From positions 89,737,880 to 89,801,879 of the forward strand of contig NC_063162.1 of the NCBI RefSeq assembly GCF_023159225.1: 64,000 nucleotides of DNA; not shown here. Direction: 5' to 3'. More model-generated notes on the stretch are below. The model had not been told where the DNA came from, did no database searches, and was given only the letters and a program-made list of their open reading frames with translations. This DNA comes from Perognathus longimembris pacificus. Its lineage: Eukaryota > Chordata > Mammalia > Rodentia > Heteromyidae. Position 1 is the first letter of the stretch.

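Overview
Organism and locus. This is mammalian nuclear DNA, most likely from a geomyoid rodent (kangaroo rat, pocket mouse or pocket gopher group). The pointer is a SINE present in at least ten copies. Its left half is tRNA-Ala/ID-like and its right half is a separate unit, the architecture described for IDL-Geo SINEs of Geomyoidea. Old mammalian repeats (L2, MIR, MaLR LTRs, a Tigger-like element), a lineage-specific L1 and many (TG)n arrays complete a typical intronic landscape.

Main gene. The window holds 20 exons of one gene on the minus strand, an axonemal outer-arm dynein heavy chain that I identify as DNAH11. Every exon edge was read from splice sites. Reading phase closes across all 19 junctions, giving 972 uninterrupted codons. 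In transcription order (64000 to 8221) they run from the end of AAA1 through AAA2 (P-loop exon 44276-44353, Walker B exon 40779-40906), AAA3 (P-loop 22681-22885, Walker B 19508-19673) and AAA4 (P-loop 11001-11163, Walker B region 8804-8927), ending in the exon 8221-8363. Both gene ends lie outside the window: the first exon is cut at base 64000, and I found no dynein exon below 8221. Two introns start with GC rather than GT.

Intron content. 57385-63255 is a nearly full-length L1, antisense to DNAH11, with a 14-bp target-site duplication, one open ORF1 and an ORF2 broken by several frameshifts. 49762-50292 is a U6 snRNA copy joined to an L1 3' end, bounded by a perfect 14-bp duplication: a chimeric retrocopy. 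Two composite SINE classes share the same right-hand unit, and many microsatellites sit exactly at SINE 3' ends. The 35830-36545 stretch is unusually repeat-poor and holds TAAT-rich sequence that could be regulatory.

No other protein-coding gene, CRISPR, operon-like structure or new enzymatic system was found. All reading frames outside the dynein exons and the L1 look like chance or repeat-derived ORFs.
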